Assembly (NCBI RefSeq): GCF_001245615.1
Contig: NZ_CWKH01000002.1
Location: forward strand, 1,116,001 to 1,180,000
DNA length: 64,000 nt
Direction: 5' to 3'
DNA from: Mycolicibacterium neworleansense
GTDB taxonomy: Bacteria > Actinomycetota > Actinomycetes > Mycobacteriales > Mycobacteriaceae
A program made the position numbers and the translations under genes. This document shows positions 16,769 through 26,046 of the stretch, piece after piece; position 1 is the first letter of the stretch, and every line of letters begins with the position of its first letter. The notes below the pieces were generated by a model. It searched no databases. It worked only from the letters and a program-made list of their open reading frames with translations, and was not told where the DNA came from.

Positions 16769-17488
16769 GTGACGATCGCCTATGACGAAGCCCTGCGGGC
16801 CCGCATCGGGGTGCATCTGGCGGGGCACGAGCGCCGCGCCGTGACGGACCAGACGAAGCGGCATGCGGCCGTCGCGGTCGTCCTGGTCGACTCCGAACTC
16901 GGAGAGGACCGGGTAGATCCGGCTCCGGTCGACGAGTGGATCGGGGGCCGGCCGATGCCGGAACCCGGACTCGACGGGCGCATGGTCGATGTGTCAGGCG
17001 GGGCCGCTTTTCTGTTGTGCCGCAGGACTTCTCGACTTTCTTCTCACGCCGCGCAGTGGGCGCTGCCCGGCGGCAGGCTGGACCCGGGTGAGACCGCGGT
17101 CGAGGCCGCGCTGCGGGAACTCGACGAAGAGGTCGGGGTGAGCCTGCCCGAATCGGCGGTGCTGGGCCTGCTCGACGACTACCCGACCCGCTCCGGGTAC
17201 GTCATCACCCCGGTGGTCATCTGGGGCGGCGGACGGCTCGATCTACGCCTGTCGCCCGACGAGGTGGTGGCGGCCTACCGGGTGGGCCTGCACCAGCTTC
17301 AGCGCGAGGATTCCCCGCGATTCATCACGATCCCGGAGAGCCCGCGCCCGGTGGTGCAGATTCCGTTGGGCAACGACTTGATCCACGCACCGACCGGTGC
17401 GGTGCTGCTGCAGTTGCGGTGGCTGGCGCTTGAGGGCCGCACCGATCCGGTCGACGAACTCGAACAGCCGGTCTTCGCCTGGAAGTAG
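16769..17488 (+). CDS. Nudix hydrolase
   Basis: A 239-residue protein. The Nudix box is complete: GGRLDPGE, then seven residues, then RELDEEVGV, giving Gx5Ex7REUxEExGU. The N-terminal 60 residues lie outside the core domain. Members hydrolyse nucleoside diphosphates linked to another moiety; the RLSSHAAQWALPGG spacing and size fit CoA or ADP-ribose pyrophosphatases, but the substrate is not decided. It converges with the flavin reductase at 17492 with a 3-bp gap. Confidence 0.85.
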   Translation: MTIAYDEALRARIGVHLAGHERRAVTDQTKRHAAVAVVLVDSELGEDRVDPAPVDEWIGGRPMPEPGLDGRMVDVSGGAAFLLCRRTSRLSSHAAQWALPGGRLDPGETAVEAALRELDEEVGVSLPESAVLGLLDDYPTRSGYVITPVVIWGGGRLDLRLSPDEVVAAYRVGLHQLQREDSPRFITIPESPRPVVQIPLGNDLIHAPTGAVLLQLRWLALEGRTDPVDELEQPVFAWK

Positions 17489-17491
17489 GGC

Positions 17492-17986
17492 TCAGGCCTC
17501 GTGTCCTGGCTTGAGATCGGCCACGTCGGTGAGGCTGACCCAGGGCTGCGGCTCGTCGGGCGCCTGGCCGGCCACCGGATTCAGTAGATATCCCACGTGG
17601 TCACCGAGGTCGAAACGGTCGAGTTTGGCCCCGACGAACCAGGCCGGCGAGCCGTCGAGAACGGGGGTCCCGGCCGGGCCGGGATGCCAGCGGCAGCCGG
17701 CGAACTTGTCCACCTCGTCACCGGTCCGGCCGCCGAACCACCGGGCCAGCTCCAGGTCGTCACGGGCCAACAGGTGCACACCCAGATGGGTGGCTGCTTC
17801 GGCCACGGCAAAGGTGTGGTTGTTCTTCGAGATCCCCACCAGGAACCGAGGCGGGTCGATGCTCGACTGTGTGGTGAATCCGACCAAGCAGCCCGCCGGC
17901 CCGTCCGCGGCCTGTGCCGTCACGACGAACATCGGGTAGTCGAGCAGCCCGAGGAATCCGTCGAAACCTTCCCAGTGGTGCGCCAT
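17492..17986 (-). CDS. Flavin reductase-like (FMN-binding split barrel) protein
   Basis: A 164-residue split-barrel protein with YPMFVVTAQAADGPAGCLVGFTTQSS near the N-terminus, the FMN-binding flavin reductase signature, and NHTFAVAEAATHLGVHLL following. Family members supply reduced FMN to monooxygenases or act as standalone reductases. ATG 17986 is chosen; the reading frame is open up to 18097, but that part has no family similarity and would enter the promoter of the divergent ADH. Possible partner: the ADH at 18077 by divergent arrangement. Confidence 0.78.
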   Translation of the reverse strand: MAHHWEGFDGFLGLLDYPMFVVTAQAADGPAGCLVGFTTQSSIDPPRFLVGISKNNHTFAVAEAATHLGVHLLARDDLELARWFGGRTGDEVDKFAGCRWHPGPAGTPVLDGSPAWFVGAKLDRFDLGDHVGYLLNPVAGQAPDEPQPWVSLTDVADLKPGHEA

Positions 17987-18076
17987 CAGACCATTCTCGG
18001 CCACCGCGGCGCAGTTTGGCGCGGGCCTGGCGGGGTAGCCCCCACCTGCGACACCGCGAGCGATGGGAGTGCAGCT

Positions 18077-19258
18077 GTGAAAGCCGTTACCTGGCATGGC
18101 CGGCGCGATGTCCGGGTGGACACCGTGCCGGACCCGAAGATCGAAGAGCCCACCGACGCGATCATCGAGGTGACCTCGACCAACATCTGTGGGTCCGATC
18201 TACACCTATATGAGGTGCTCGGCGCCTTCATGCACCCGGGCGACATCCTCGGCCACGAACCGATGGGCATCGTGCGGGAAGTCGGCTCGGGGGTCGACAG
18301 CCTGTCGGTGGGTGAGCGCGTGGTCATCCCGTTTCAGATCTCGTGTGGCCACTGCTTCATGTGCGATCAGGATCTGTTCACCCAATGCGAGACCACCCAG
18401 GTCCGCGAGCACGGCATGGGCGCGGCCCTGTTCGGCTACTCGGAACTGTACGGTCAGATCCCCGGCGGCCAGGCGCAGTACCTGCGGGTGCCCCAGGCCC
18501 AGTTCACCCACATCAAAGTGCCTGACGGGCCACCGGATTCGCGGTTCGTCTACCTCTCGGACGTCCTGCCCACCGCGTGGCAGGCCGTGGCCTACGCCGA
18601 GATTCCCGACGGTGGCTCGGTGACGGTGCTCGGGCTCGGGCCGATCGGTGACATGGCGGCCCGGATCGCGGGGCATCTGGGCTACCGCGTGATCGCGGTG
18701 GATCGCGTCCCGGAACGGCTGGCCCGCGCCGAGGAGCGTGGCATCACCACCATCGACCTCAACTCACTCGACGAATCGGTGGGTGATGCGGTGCGGTCGA
18801 TGACCGACGGCCGTGGCACGGATTCGGTGATCGATGCGGTCGGTATGGAGGCGCACGGCTCCCCGGTGGCCTCGACCTTGCAGAAGCTGACGGCGTTGAT
18901 GCCCGATGCAATCGCCAAGCCGTTGATGCAGACCGCAGGGGTGGACCGGCTGGACGCGTTCTATTCGGCGATCGACATCGTGCGCCGCGGTGGCACCATC
19001 TCCCTGATCGGCGTCTACGGCGGCATGGCAGATCCGCTGCCGATGCTGACCTTGTTCGACAAGCAGGTGCAGCTGCGGATGGGACAGGCGAACGTCAAGA
19101 AATGGGTGGGCGACATCCTGCCGCTGCTCGGCGACGACGACCCTTTGGGCGTCGACGATTTCGCCACGCACGTGCTGCCGCTCGACGAAGCGCCGCACGG
19201 CTACGACATCTTTCAGAAGAAGAAGGACGGCGCGGTCAAGATCATCCTCAAGCCATAG
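18077..19258 (+). CDS. Zinc-dependent alcohol dehydrogenase (formaldehyde dehydrogenase-like)
   Basis: A 393-residue medium-chain dehydrogenase. Catalytic zinc ligands Cys38 and His60 with Glu61 (GHEP) are present, as are the four structural-zinc cysteines 90, 93, 96 and 104. GLGPIGDMAARIAG is the Rossmann nucleotide site. Length and the insertion before the C-terminus resemble glutathione-independent formaldehyde dehydrogenase-type ADHs. The open frame extends far upstream, but GTG 18077 has GGGAG at 18065-18069 and begins the canonical VKAVTWHG. The DsbA-like gene follows 36 bp later. Confidence 0.87.
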   Translation: MKAVTWHGRRDVRVDTVPDPKIEEPTDAIIEVTSTNICGSDLHLYEVLGAFMHPGDILGHEPMGIVREVGSGVDSLSVGERVVIPFQISCGHCFMCDQDLFTQCETTQVREHGMGAALFGYSELYGQIPGGQAQYLRVPQAQFTHIKVPDGPPDSRFVYLSDVLPTAWQAVAYAEIPDGGSVTVLGLGPIGDMAARIAGHLGYRVIAVDRVPERLARAEERGITTIDLNSLDESVGDAVRSMTDGRGTDSVIDAVGMEAHGSPVASTLQKLTALMPDAIAKPLMQTAGVDRLDAFYSAIDIVRRGGTISLIGVYGGMADPLPMLTLFDKQVQLRMGQANVKKWVGDILPLLGDDDPLGVDDFATHVLPLDEAPHGYDIFQKKKDGAVKIILKP

Positions 19259-19294
19259 GAGTTTCGTGGCGCCCAGGGCGGGAACCCGGACGCC

Positions 19295-19972
19295 ATGACA
19301 ATTGATGTGCAGCCGGGAACTGTCGTGGTCTTCACCGATGTGGTGTGCGGGTGGTCGACCGTTGCGCTGCACCGCTTCTACGCGGCGCGCGAGAAGGCCG
19401 GCCTGACCGACGCTGTCCGCGTGGACCATCAGCTGTTCCTGCTCGAAGACGTCAACGAATTTCCGATTCCGAAGCGCTTCCTCGACAGTGAGATCCCGGT
19501 CGTGGGCGCACTGGCACCCGAGTTCGGCTGGAAACCGTGGCAGGGTGACGCCTCCACCTGGCCCATCACCTCGCTGCTCACCAACGAGGCCGTGCACGCG
19601 GCCAAGCGGCAGTCTCTTCCTGCAGCCGAACAGCTCGACATGGCATTGCGGCACGCGTTCTTCACCGACAGCAGGCCGGTCTCGTTGTTGCACGAGATCA
19701 TCCGGGTGGCGCAGCGGTGCCCGGACGTCGACGCCGGCGCGTTGCGCCGCGACCTGGAGGACGGCACGGCGCGGGCGGAGATGATGCGGGGGTACCGCCG
19801 CCACCGGGAAGAGGTCCAGGGCAGCCCGCACTTCTTCCTGGCCGACGGTTCTGACGTGCACAACCCGGGCATCGAGCTGCACTGGGTGGGCGAACCGGGA
19901 TCCGGTTTCCCCGTCGTCGACAGCGACGATCCCGCGGGCATGGAGCAGCTGGTGAAGCGCGCGTCGGGCTAA
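19295..19972 (+). CDS. DsbA/FrnE-like thioredoxin-fold protein
   Basis: A 225-residue cytoplasmic thioredoxin-fold protein of the 2-hydroxychromene isomerase/FrnE group. The redox motif is CxxS (Cys18-Gly-Trp-Ser21) rather than CxxC, and GSPHFFLADGSDVHNPG marks the cis-Pro region. A single active Cys fits a glutathione/mycothiol-linked isomerase or a monothiol reductase rather than a disulfide oxidase. It follows the zinc ADH by 36 bp and may be co-transcribed. It converges with tetR, overlapping by 4 bp. Confidence 0.78.
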   Translation: MTIDVQPGTVVVFTDVVCGWSTVALHRFYAAREKAGLTDAVRVDHQLFLLEDVNEFPIPKRFLDSEIPVVGALAPEFGWKPWQGDASTWPITSLLTNEAVHAAKRQSLPAAEQLDMALRHAFFTDSRPVSLLHEIIRVAQRCPDVDAGALRRDLEDGTARAEMMRGYRRHREEVQGSPHFFLADGSDVHNPGIELHWVGEPGSGFPVVDSDDPAGMEQLVKRASG

Positions 19973-20703
19973 GGGCGCTGCGTCCGGCGGCCGCGCCGGA
20001 CGGTGGCAGCCGGGGGTGCACTCGGGCGTGGCGGGTTCGACGGCGGATCCAACCGCTGAAATGACTGCTGGATGCGTTCCCGGTCGCCGCCGAGCCCGAT
20101 CAGCAGGTTGGTGATGTGGGGGGCCAGAACCCGGGTGACGCCACCGCCGTCGGTGCCGAACACGCCGATGATCTCGGCCAGGACGTAGCCGTGCATCATG
20201 GTCCAGATCTGTGCGGCGACGGCCACCGGATCGCCGTCGTCGATCGCGCCGGCCTCCATGCAGCGCCGCACGAATACGGGGATCTGGGCGTACACCGAGT
20301 TGATCTCGGACAGCGCCGCCGGGTTGCCGTCGACCGTGACGTCCCGGCCGATCGGCAGCGTGATGGACGGTGAGGTGATTCCGAACATCAGCCGGTACCG
20401 TTGCGGATAGGTGAGCGCGTAGTCGCGGTAGGCCAGTCCGGAGGCGAGCAGGTCGGCCACCGGATCGTCGGTGTCGGGACGTCGGCTCAGGTGTTCGCCG
20501 AAGCGGACGAACGACTCGCGCACGAGTGCCTCGTAGAGGCCGGACATGCCGTCGAAGTGGGTGTAGACCGCCATCGTTGAGGCGCCGATCCGCTTGGCCA
20601 ACATACGCGCGTTCAGCGCCTCGGGCCCGCTCTCCTCGAGGATCTGCAGGCTCTCCTCGATCAGGCTCTCGCGAATTCCCATGGTGGACATCGTCCTGGA
20701 CAT
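19969..20703 (-). CDS. TetR-family repressor (WHG-type C-terminal domain)
   Basis: A 244-residue TetR regulator. The HTH is at about 10-55 (IRESLIEESLQILEESG, LAKRIGASTMAVYTHF); the C-terminal domain with ALTYPQRYRLMFG belongs to the TetR_C_33/WHG group. The last 35 residues are a Pro/Arg-rich tail. It is divergent from the MmpL gene, with two palindromes (20710-20743) between the two start codons, strongly suggesting autoregulation and repression of mmpL. ATG 20703 is used; ATG 20691 and 20682 are alternatives. Confidence 0.88.
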   Translation of the reverse strand: MSRTMSTMGIRESLIEESLQILEESGPEALNARMLAKRIGASTMAVYTHFDGMSGLYEALVRESFVRFGEHLSRRPDTDDPVADLLASGLAYRDYALTYPQRYRLMFGITSPSITLPIGRDVTVDGNPAALSEINSVYAQIPVFVRRCMEAGAIDDGDPVAVAAQIWTMMHGYVLAEIIGVFGTDGGGVTRVLAPHITNLLIGLGGDRERIQQSFQRLDPPSNPPRPSAPPAATVRRGRRTQRP

Positions 20704-20709
20704 GCTGCC

Positions 20710-20743
20710 ATAACAATGTTATACCTGCCAATAACATTGTTAT
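20710..20743. promoter_or_regulatory. Twin palindromic operator between tetR and mmpL
   Basis: ATAACAATGTTAT (20710-20722) and ATAACATTGTTAT (20731-20743) are each 13-bp palindromes and are inverted copies of each other. Centres are 21 bp apart, two helical turns, suited to two TetR dimers on one DNA face. The second covers the proposed ATG of mmpL at 20742; a TATAAC -10 for tetR lies inside the first. Confidence 0.75.
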
Positions 20744-23597
20744 GGACGGGTGGGGAGCGATGTTGGAGACCATTGCGCGAACGACAAGCAGGTACGCGGT
20801 CCTGATCGTGGCCGCGTGGCTCCTGCTGGCCGGCGTCGGCAATCTCGCGGTGCCCCAACTCGAACACGTCGTGAAGGAACAGTCGCGGGCGTTCTTCCCG
20901 ACCGACTCCGGCGCCACCCAAGCCGCACAACGCATGGGCACGCTGTTCGGGGATTCCGACAGCAACAACATTGCCTACGTCGTCCTCGAGGCGGACCGCA
21001 CACTGGGGGACTCCGACCGCGGCTACTACCGCACGCTGGCTGACCGGCTGCGCACGCACACTCCCGGTGTCGAGTCGGTGATGGATCTGTGGGACGACCC
21101 CGCTGCCGCCGCCGTATTCGAAAGCCGAGATCACCAGGCGGCCTACCTGATGGCAAGGCTGTCCGGCCAATTGGGCAGCAGCACCGCCACCGACGCCGTG
21201 GCTGCGCTGCGCCAAGCGGTGGCAGCGATCAGTCCGCCGGACGGACTGCGGACCCACGTCACCGGGCCCGGGGCCAGCCTGGTCGACGAATTCGCCGCCC
21301 TGGACGCACAATTGGCGAGAATCACAGTGCTCACGGTCGCGATGATCGCCGCCCTGTTGTTGTTCGTGTACCGCTCGCCCATGACCGCGGCGGTACCCCT
21401 GGCGTCGGTGGGGCTGTCGCTGGCGGTCGCGCGTCCGGTGGTCGCCCTGCTGGGTGAGCACGGGGTGATCGAGGTGTCGGTGTTCTCGGTGGCATTGATG
21501 TCGGCGATGGTGTTGGGCGCAGGCACCGACTACGGCATCTTCCTGCTCGGCCGTTACCACGAGAACCGGCGCGCGGGCATGGCGCCGCCCGATGCGCTGG
21601 CCGACGCCTACCGCCGGGTGGCGCCGGTGATCGCCGGGTCGTCCGCCACCATCGCCACCGCGCTGTTCTGCCTTACCTTCGCCAAGGTGAACTTTCTGCG
21701 CAGCGCGGGAATACCCAGTGGGATAGGGGTTCTCGCCGCAATGCTGGGTGCGCTGACGCTGACCCCGGCGTTGATCGGCTTGTTCAGCCGGCGTGGGTGG
21801 GTTGAGCCGCGGGCGGCCAGGATCAGCCGTCGATGGCGCAAGATCGGCACCGCGGTAGCCCGCTGGCCGGGACCGGTCCTGGTGGTCGCCGTGACTGCCC
21901 TGATCGTCTGCACCGTACCGTTGCTCGGTGCCAAGGTCAGCTTCGCCGAGCTGAGCGCACAGCCGGCCACCACGGATTCCAGTCGCGGTTACCAGGCGGT
22001 GCACGGCCGATTTCCGGATAACCGGCTGCTGCCCGAGATCGTCTCGATCCGGTCCGACCGCGACCTGCGCACCCCCGCCGGACTGATCACGATCGAGCGG
22101 GTCACCAGGAAGATCCTCGAGGTCCGCGGAGTACGCACAGTGCAATCGGCCAGCCGGCCCGCCGGGGCCCCGGTACGCCAGGGCACGCTGACCTACCAGG
22201 CCGGGCAGATCGGCGAACAACTCGACGGCACAGCACAATCCGCGCTCGATGGGATGAACTCCGTAGACACCGTCGCGGCCACCATCGGACAACTCGACTC
22301 CGCCCTCGACGGTATGCAACGCGGGCTGACCGGCGCCGTCGACGGGCTGAACCGGGTCGGAACCGGCTCGCAGGACATCGGAGCCGGCATGACCGGCTTG
22401 CGGGGCAACCTGCAGGAGGTCTCCGGATACGCCGACCCGCTGCGCCAATTCGTCGACGGCAACCCCGACTGTGCGGCCAACCCGATCTGCGCCGCGGTGC
22501 AGAAAATCGTCAAGCCCCTCGACGATGCGGTGAGTGCGACGGGCACGCTGGCCGGTGGGGCAGGGGCGCTCAAAGACGGCGCCACCAGCGCCACCGATTC
22601 ACTCGACGGCGCGGCCAGGGGCGTGGCCACGATGCGGGCAGCGCTGAACCGGCTGCGGGGTCTCACCTCCGCCCTGCGCTCCAGCCTGGACAGCGTCGGA
22701 CCGCAGATGCAGCAGATGACCGGCTACCTGTCCCAGCTGAGCACCGACTTCGACGGCAGTGCTGAGGGCGGGTTCTATCTGCCGCCAAGGACTTTCGACG
22801 ATCCGGAGTACCGCCGGGTGATGGCCATGATGTTCTCCCCGGACGGCCACGCCACCCGCCTGTTGGTCTACGGCGACGGTGAATCCTGGGGGCGCGACGG
22901 CGCGGAGCGGTCTGAGGAGATCCGCATCGCCGCCGCCGAAGCCCTCAAAGACACCCCGCTGGTGGCCAGTGGTGTCGTCGACCTCACCGGCGTCGGGACC
23001 GCCACCGCAGAACTCATCACCTACGTGCAGCACGACTTCGCCCTGCTCGTGATCGCCACGCTGGTGCTCATTTTCGTGATCGTGGCCGGCATGCTGCGCA
23101 GTCCCGTCGCCGGGATCGTGGTGCTGGCCACCGTGACGATCTCCTATGCCTCGGCGCTGGGCGCCAGCGCCGCCATCTGGCAATTCCTCTTCGACCAACC
23201 GCTGCACTGGGCAGTGCCCGCATTGGCGTTCATCGCCCTGGTCGCTGTCGGCGCCGACTACAACCTGCTGCTGGCGATGCGGCTACGCGACGAAGCCCAC
23301 GCCGGCGTGCGGACCGCGACGATCCGGGCCTTCGCCGGAACAGGCAGTGTCGTGACCATCGCCGGAATCGTGTTCGGGCTGACCATGTTCGCGATGCTGG
23401 GTGCCAGTGTGGTGACGATCGCCCAAGTCGGATCCACCATCGGAATCGGCCTGATGATCGACACCCTGGTGGTACGCACCTTCGTGGTACCGCCGATCGC
23501 CGTGCTGCTCGGACGCTGGTTCTGGTGGCCCCGGCGCGTGGCGGTCGTCTCTAGTGTGTCGCCACCGACGACTGCGCGGCCCTGCGATTGGCGGTGA
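20742..23597 (+). CDS. MmpL/RND-family transporter
   Basis: A 951-residue membrane transporter. An N-terminal helix (about 14-32) is followed by a large external domain, then a helix bundle with GAGTDYGIFLLGRY, a second external domain with many Ala/Gly/Asp helices (about 480-690), and a second bundle with GADYNLLLAMRLRDE. These two Asp-Tyr motifs are the proton-relay signatures of MmpL proteins. Substrates are typically lipids, siderophores or drugs. No mmpS partner is adjacent. ATG 20742 lies in the operator; ATG 20760 is an alternative. The 3' end overlaps the convergent P450 by 47 bp. Confidence 0.88.
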   Translation: MDGWGAMLETIARTTSRYAVLIVAAWLLLAGVGNLAVPQLEHVVKEQSRAFFPTDSGATQAAQRMGTLFGDSDSNNIAYVVLEADRTLGDSDRGYYRTLADRLRTHTPGVESVMDLWDDPAAAAVFESRDHQAAYLMARLSGQLGSSTATDAVAALRQAVAAISPPDGLRTHVTGPGASLVDEFAALDAQLARITVLTVAMIAALLLFVYRSPMTAAVPLASVGLSLAVARPVVALLGEHGVIEVSVFSVALMSAMVLGAGTDYGIFLLGRYHENRRAGMAPPDALADAYRRVAPVIAGSSATIATALFCLTFAKVNFLRSAGIPSGIGVLAAMLGALTLTPALIGLFSRRGWVEPRAARISRRWRKIGTAVARWPGPVLVVAVTALIVCTVPLLGAKVSFAELSAQPATTDSSRGYQAVHGRFPDNRLLPEIVSIRSDRDLRTPAGLITIERVTRKILEVRGVRTVQSASRPAGAPVRQGTLTYQAGQIGEQLDGTAQSALDGMNSVDTVAATIGQLDSALDGMQRGLTGAVDGLNRVGTGSQDIGAGMTGLRGNLQEVSGYADPLRQFVDGNPDCAANPICAAVQKIVKPLDDAVSATGTLAGGAGALKDGATSATDSLDGAARGVATMRAALNRLRGLTSALRSSLDSVGPQMQQMTGYLSQLSTDFDGSAEGGFYLPPRTFDDPEYRRVMAMMFSPDGHATRLLVYGDGESWGRDGAERSEEIRIAAAEALKDTPLVASGVVDLTGVGTATAELITYVQHDFALLVIATLVLIFVIVAGMLRSPVAGIVVLATVTISYASALGASAAIWQFLFDQPLHWAVPALAFIALVAVGADYNLLLAMRLRDEAHAGVRTATIRAFAGTGSVVTIAGIVFGLTMFAMLGASVVTIAQVGSTIGIGLMIDTLVVRTFVVPPIAVLLGRWFWWPRRVAVVSSVSPPTTARPCDWR

Positions 23598-24912
23598 AGT
23601 CGAGGGTGAGCTGGTTCAGTGTCATGGGCAGCGGCTGGTCCGGTTCCAGGCGCGGAGTAGAGGTCAGCCGAAGATCCAAGGCGTGCAACAGGTTCGCGAG
23701 CACGGTGCTGGCAGCCAGAAGCACCAGGTTGCGGCCCGGGCATTCGGCGGGCCCGGCGGAGAAGGGTACCAGCTGTGGCTGCTGTTGGGCGCGGCCGTCC
23801 AGCCAGATGTCCGGGACGAACTGGTGGGCGTACGGCAGCAGCGCTTCGTCGCGATGGAAGGCGGGCACCACGATCATCAGTCCGGCGCCCTTGCCGATGG
23901 TGAACCGGTCAGCACCCTCTCCCCAGGTGGTGTCAGCGGTGGTGTCGCGCAGGATGGCCGGGGTGGTCGGCCACAACCGCACCGACTCCAGGACGGTCGC
24001 GCGTAGGTACGGGCGCAGCGAGGGTTGCCCTGGGTCGGCGGCTTCGCCGAGGGCGCGCGCCAATGCGGACGGATGGCTGGCCACCAGGGCAAGGGCCCGC
24101 ACCGAAGCCTGCCCTGCCGCGTCGAACGCGAACAGCCACTGCGGCATCTGGCCGACGGGATCCACCGCGCCGCTCGCTGGTGTGGTGGCCACGGCATGGA
24201 CCAGCGTGCCGGGCTCGGGATCCTCGGCATACCGGTAGAGCCGGTCGAGGAACCGCGCCCGCTTGCGGTAGTGCGGCAACGACAGAAACGACCAGTTGCC
24301 GGCCTTGCGCAGCTGCATCAGCTCGTCGGTGACGTCCTCGTCGTCGCGTGCCCGCTCACCCAGCGTCAGCCGGCGGACCATCCGCCACCAACTGGTCATG
24401 AACATCGACGAATCCAGATGCCCGTGATCGGCGACATCGGCGATGAGGTTGCCGGCCTCGTCGGCGATCACCTCGACGAACGAACCCGCCAGGCGGTGCA
24501 CTTCCGAGGCGGTGTCCAGCGCCGCCTCGTTGAACGCCCGCCGCGGTTCGCGGATGGACCCCTGAGAGATCAGCACGCCGTGCGGCTGAAACCACTGCAG
24601 GGCTTTGCGTTTCTCCAGATTCGCGGGATGAAACGGCACCGGGGCCTCTTGCAGCACCTGTCCGACATCGTCGGGGTCGAGCACGACGACGATCCGCCGG
24701 CCCGGGATCACCACCTCGACCGGGCCGCGACCGAACCGCCTTCGGAGCTGATGTATCCGTTTGACCGCTCGCGCGTCGGCCTGAGTGCGTTCCAGCAGCC
24801 GAACCACAGGCCGACGTCGAGCCAGCACCCCCGCCGCGATGGAGGAGAACCCGAGATCGGTCAGAGTCGCGACTGCGGCCATGCCGGTGACAACGTGTCG
24901 TCGGTAACCCAT
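23551..24912 (-). CDS. Cytochrome P450
   Basis: A 453-residue P450. The heme-thiolate loop is FSAGPAECPGRN and the K-helix ExxR is ESVRLWP. The I-helix region (FAFDAAGQASVRALAL) lacks the common AGxxT acid-alcohol pair, having Ala-Gly-Gln-Ala instead, so oxygen activation may differ or a peroxide route may be used. The open frame extends to 25047, but the MGYRRHVV start at ATG 24912 is preferred because the extension would enter the moxR promoter. It converges with mmpL, overlapping 47 bp. Confidence 0.83.
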   Translation of the reverse strand: MGYRRHVVTGMAAVATLTDLGFSSIAAGVLARRRPVVRLLERTQADARAVKRIHQLRRRFGRGPVEVVIPGRRIVVVLDPDDVGQVLQEAPVPFHPANLEKRKALQWFQPHGVLISQGSIREPRRAFNEAALDTASEVHRLAGSFVEVIADEAGNLIADVADHGHLDSSMFMTSWWRMVRRLTLGERARDDEDVTDELMQLRKAGNWSFLSLPHYRKRARFLDRLYRYAEDPEPGTLVHAVATTPASGAVDPVGQMPQWLFAFDAAGQASVRALALVASHPSALARALGEAADPGQPSLRPYLRATVLESVRLWPTTPAILRDTTADTTWGEGADRFTIGKGAGLMIVVPAFHRDEALLPYAHQFVPDIWLDGRAQQQPQLVPFSAGPAECPGRNLVLLAASTVLANLLHALDLRLTSTPRLEPDQPLPMTLNQLTLDFTANRRAAQSSVATH

Positions 24913-25037
24913 GGCAAACCAACTACCCGCGCCGCCGGCATTGAAACGCCGCCACCGGTGCGGTGCGCATGACATCGGCAAAGTCTGGGTACATCGACTG
25001 GGTCTGGGGAAGGGGGACGACCGACCGGAGAGGATCC

Positions 25038-26039
25038 ATGACCGCACCGCGATTGCAGGCTGACCAGCGCGATGCCGCCGAGGCGCAGCGCATTGTCGGG
25101 GCGGTGACCTCGGCGTTCGCCACTCGGGTAGTAGGGCAGGAGCACCTGCGGGAATCGATGCTGGTGGCGTTGCTGGCAGGCGGCCATCTGCTCCTGGAGA
25201 GCGTGCCGGGACTGGCCAAGACCACGGCCGCCCGCGTGGTGGCCGAGTCCATCGAGGGCAGCTTCCGCCGTATCCAGTGCACGCCCGACCTGTTGCCCAG
25301 CGACATCGTCGGCACCCAGATCTACGAAGCGGCCAGCAACTCCTTCGTCACCCAGCTGGGGCCCGTACACGCCAACATCGTGCTGCTCGACGAGATCAAC
25401 CGGTCCAGTGCCAAGACTCAGAGCGCGATGCTGGAGGCGATGGAGGAGCGCCAAACCACGATCGCCGGCGTCGAATATCCCATTCCCGAACCGTTTCTCG
25501 TCATCGCCACCCAGAACCCGGTCGACCAGGAGGGCACCTATCCGCTGTCCGAGGCCCAAACGGACCGCTTCATGCTCAAGGAGATCGTCGGCTATCCCTC
25601 GATCGAGGATGAGGTCGAGATCGCCGCCCGGATGGACGCCGGCCTGTACGACCGCAGCCACCGTGCGGCCCCCGTCGTCACCATCGACGACGTGCGTCGT
25701 GTGCAGGACATCGTGCGCACGGTGTATCTGGACCGCGCACTGGTCGAGTACGCCAGCCGCCTCGTCGGGGTGACCCGTGAGCCCGGGCACTACCTGCCGG
25801 CCAACTTGGCGCGGGTGATCGAGTACGGGGCCAGTCCGCGCGCGACCCTGGCGTTCTGCCGGACCGCGCGCGCACTGGCTGTGCTGCGGGGGCGCGACCA
25901 CGTGGTGCCCGATGACATCGCCCGGTTGGCCCACCGCGTCCTGCGGCACCGGCTGATCCTCGGCTTCGAAGCCGCCACCGCCCGCATCACCCCCGACGTC
26001 GTCGTCGACGCGGTGCTGCGCGCGGTGCAGGTGCCGTGA
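25038..26039 (+). CDS. MoxR-family AAA+ ATPase
   Basis: A 333-residue MoxR ATPase. Walker A is VPGLAKT at 56-62, Walker B is IVLLDEINRS, sensor 1 is ATQNP, and the C-terminal lid domain follows. MoxR proteins act as chaperones with DUF58 and VWA partners, the genes that follow here. ATG 25038 has GGAG at 25027-25030; the upstream extension lacks conservation. It is the first gene of a five-gene operon running to 29881 with short gaps or overlaps. Confidence 0.9.
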   Translation: MTAPRLQADQRDAAEAQRIVGAVTSAFATRVVGQEHLRESMLVALLAGGHLLLESVPGLAKTTAARVVAESIEGSFRRIQCTPDLLPSDIVGTQIYEAASNSFVTQLGPVHANIVLLDEINRSSAKTQSAMLEAMEERQTTIAGVEYPIPEPFLVIATQNPVDQEGTYPLSEAQTDRFMLKEIVGYPSIEDEVEIAARMDAGLYDRSHRAAPVVTIDDVRRVQDIVRTVYLDRALVEYASRLVGVTREPGHYLPANLARVIEYGASPRATLAFCRTARALAVLRGRDHVVPDDIARLAHRVLRHRLILGFEAATARITPDVVVDAVLRAVQVP

Positions 26040-26046
26040 GGCCACG

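Noticed and set aside
17597..18076. Upstream extension of the zinc ADH by 160 codons
   Set aside because: It is antisense to the flavin reductase gene and unrelated to ADHs; GTG 18077 has a proper ribosome binding site.
20661..22448. A 595-codon minus-strand open frame inside mmpL
   Set aside because: Shadow frame; it would also cover the operator and start of tetR.
24913..25047. Upstream extension of the P450 to an earlier in-frame start
   Set aside because: The extra residues have no P450 similarity and overlap the divergent moxR promoter and start.
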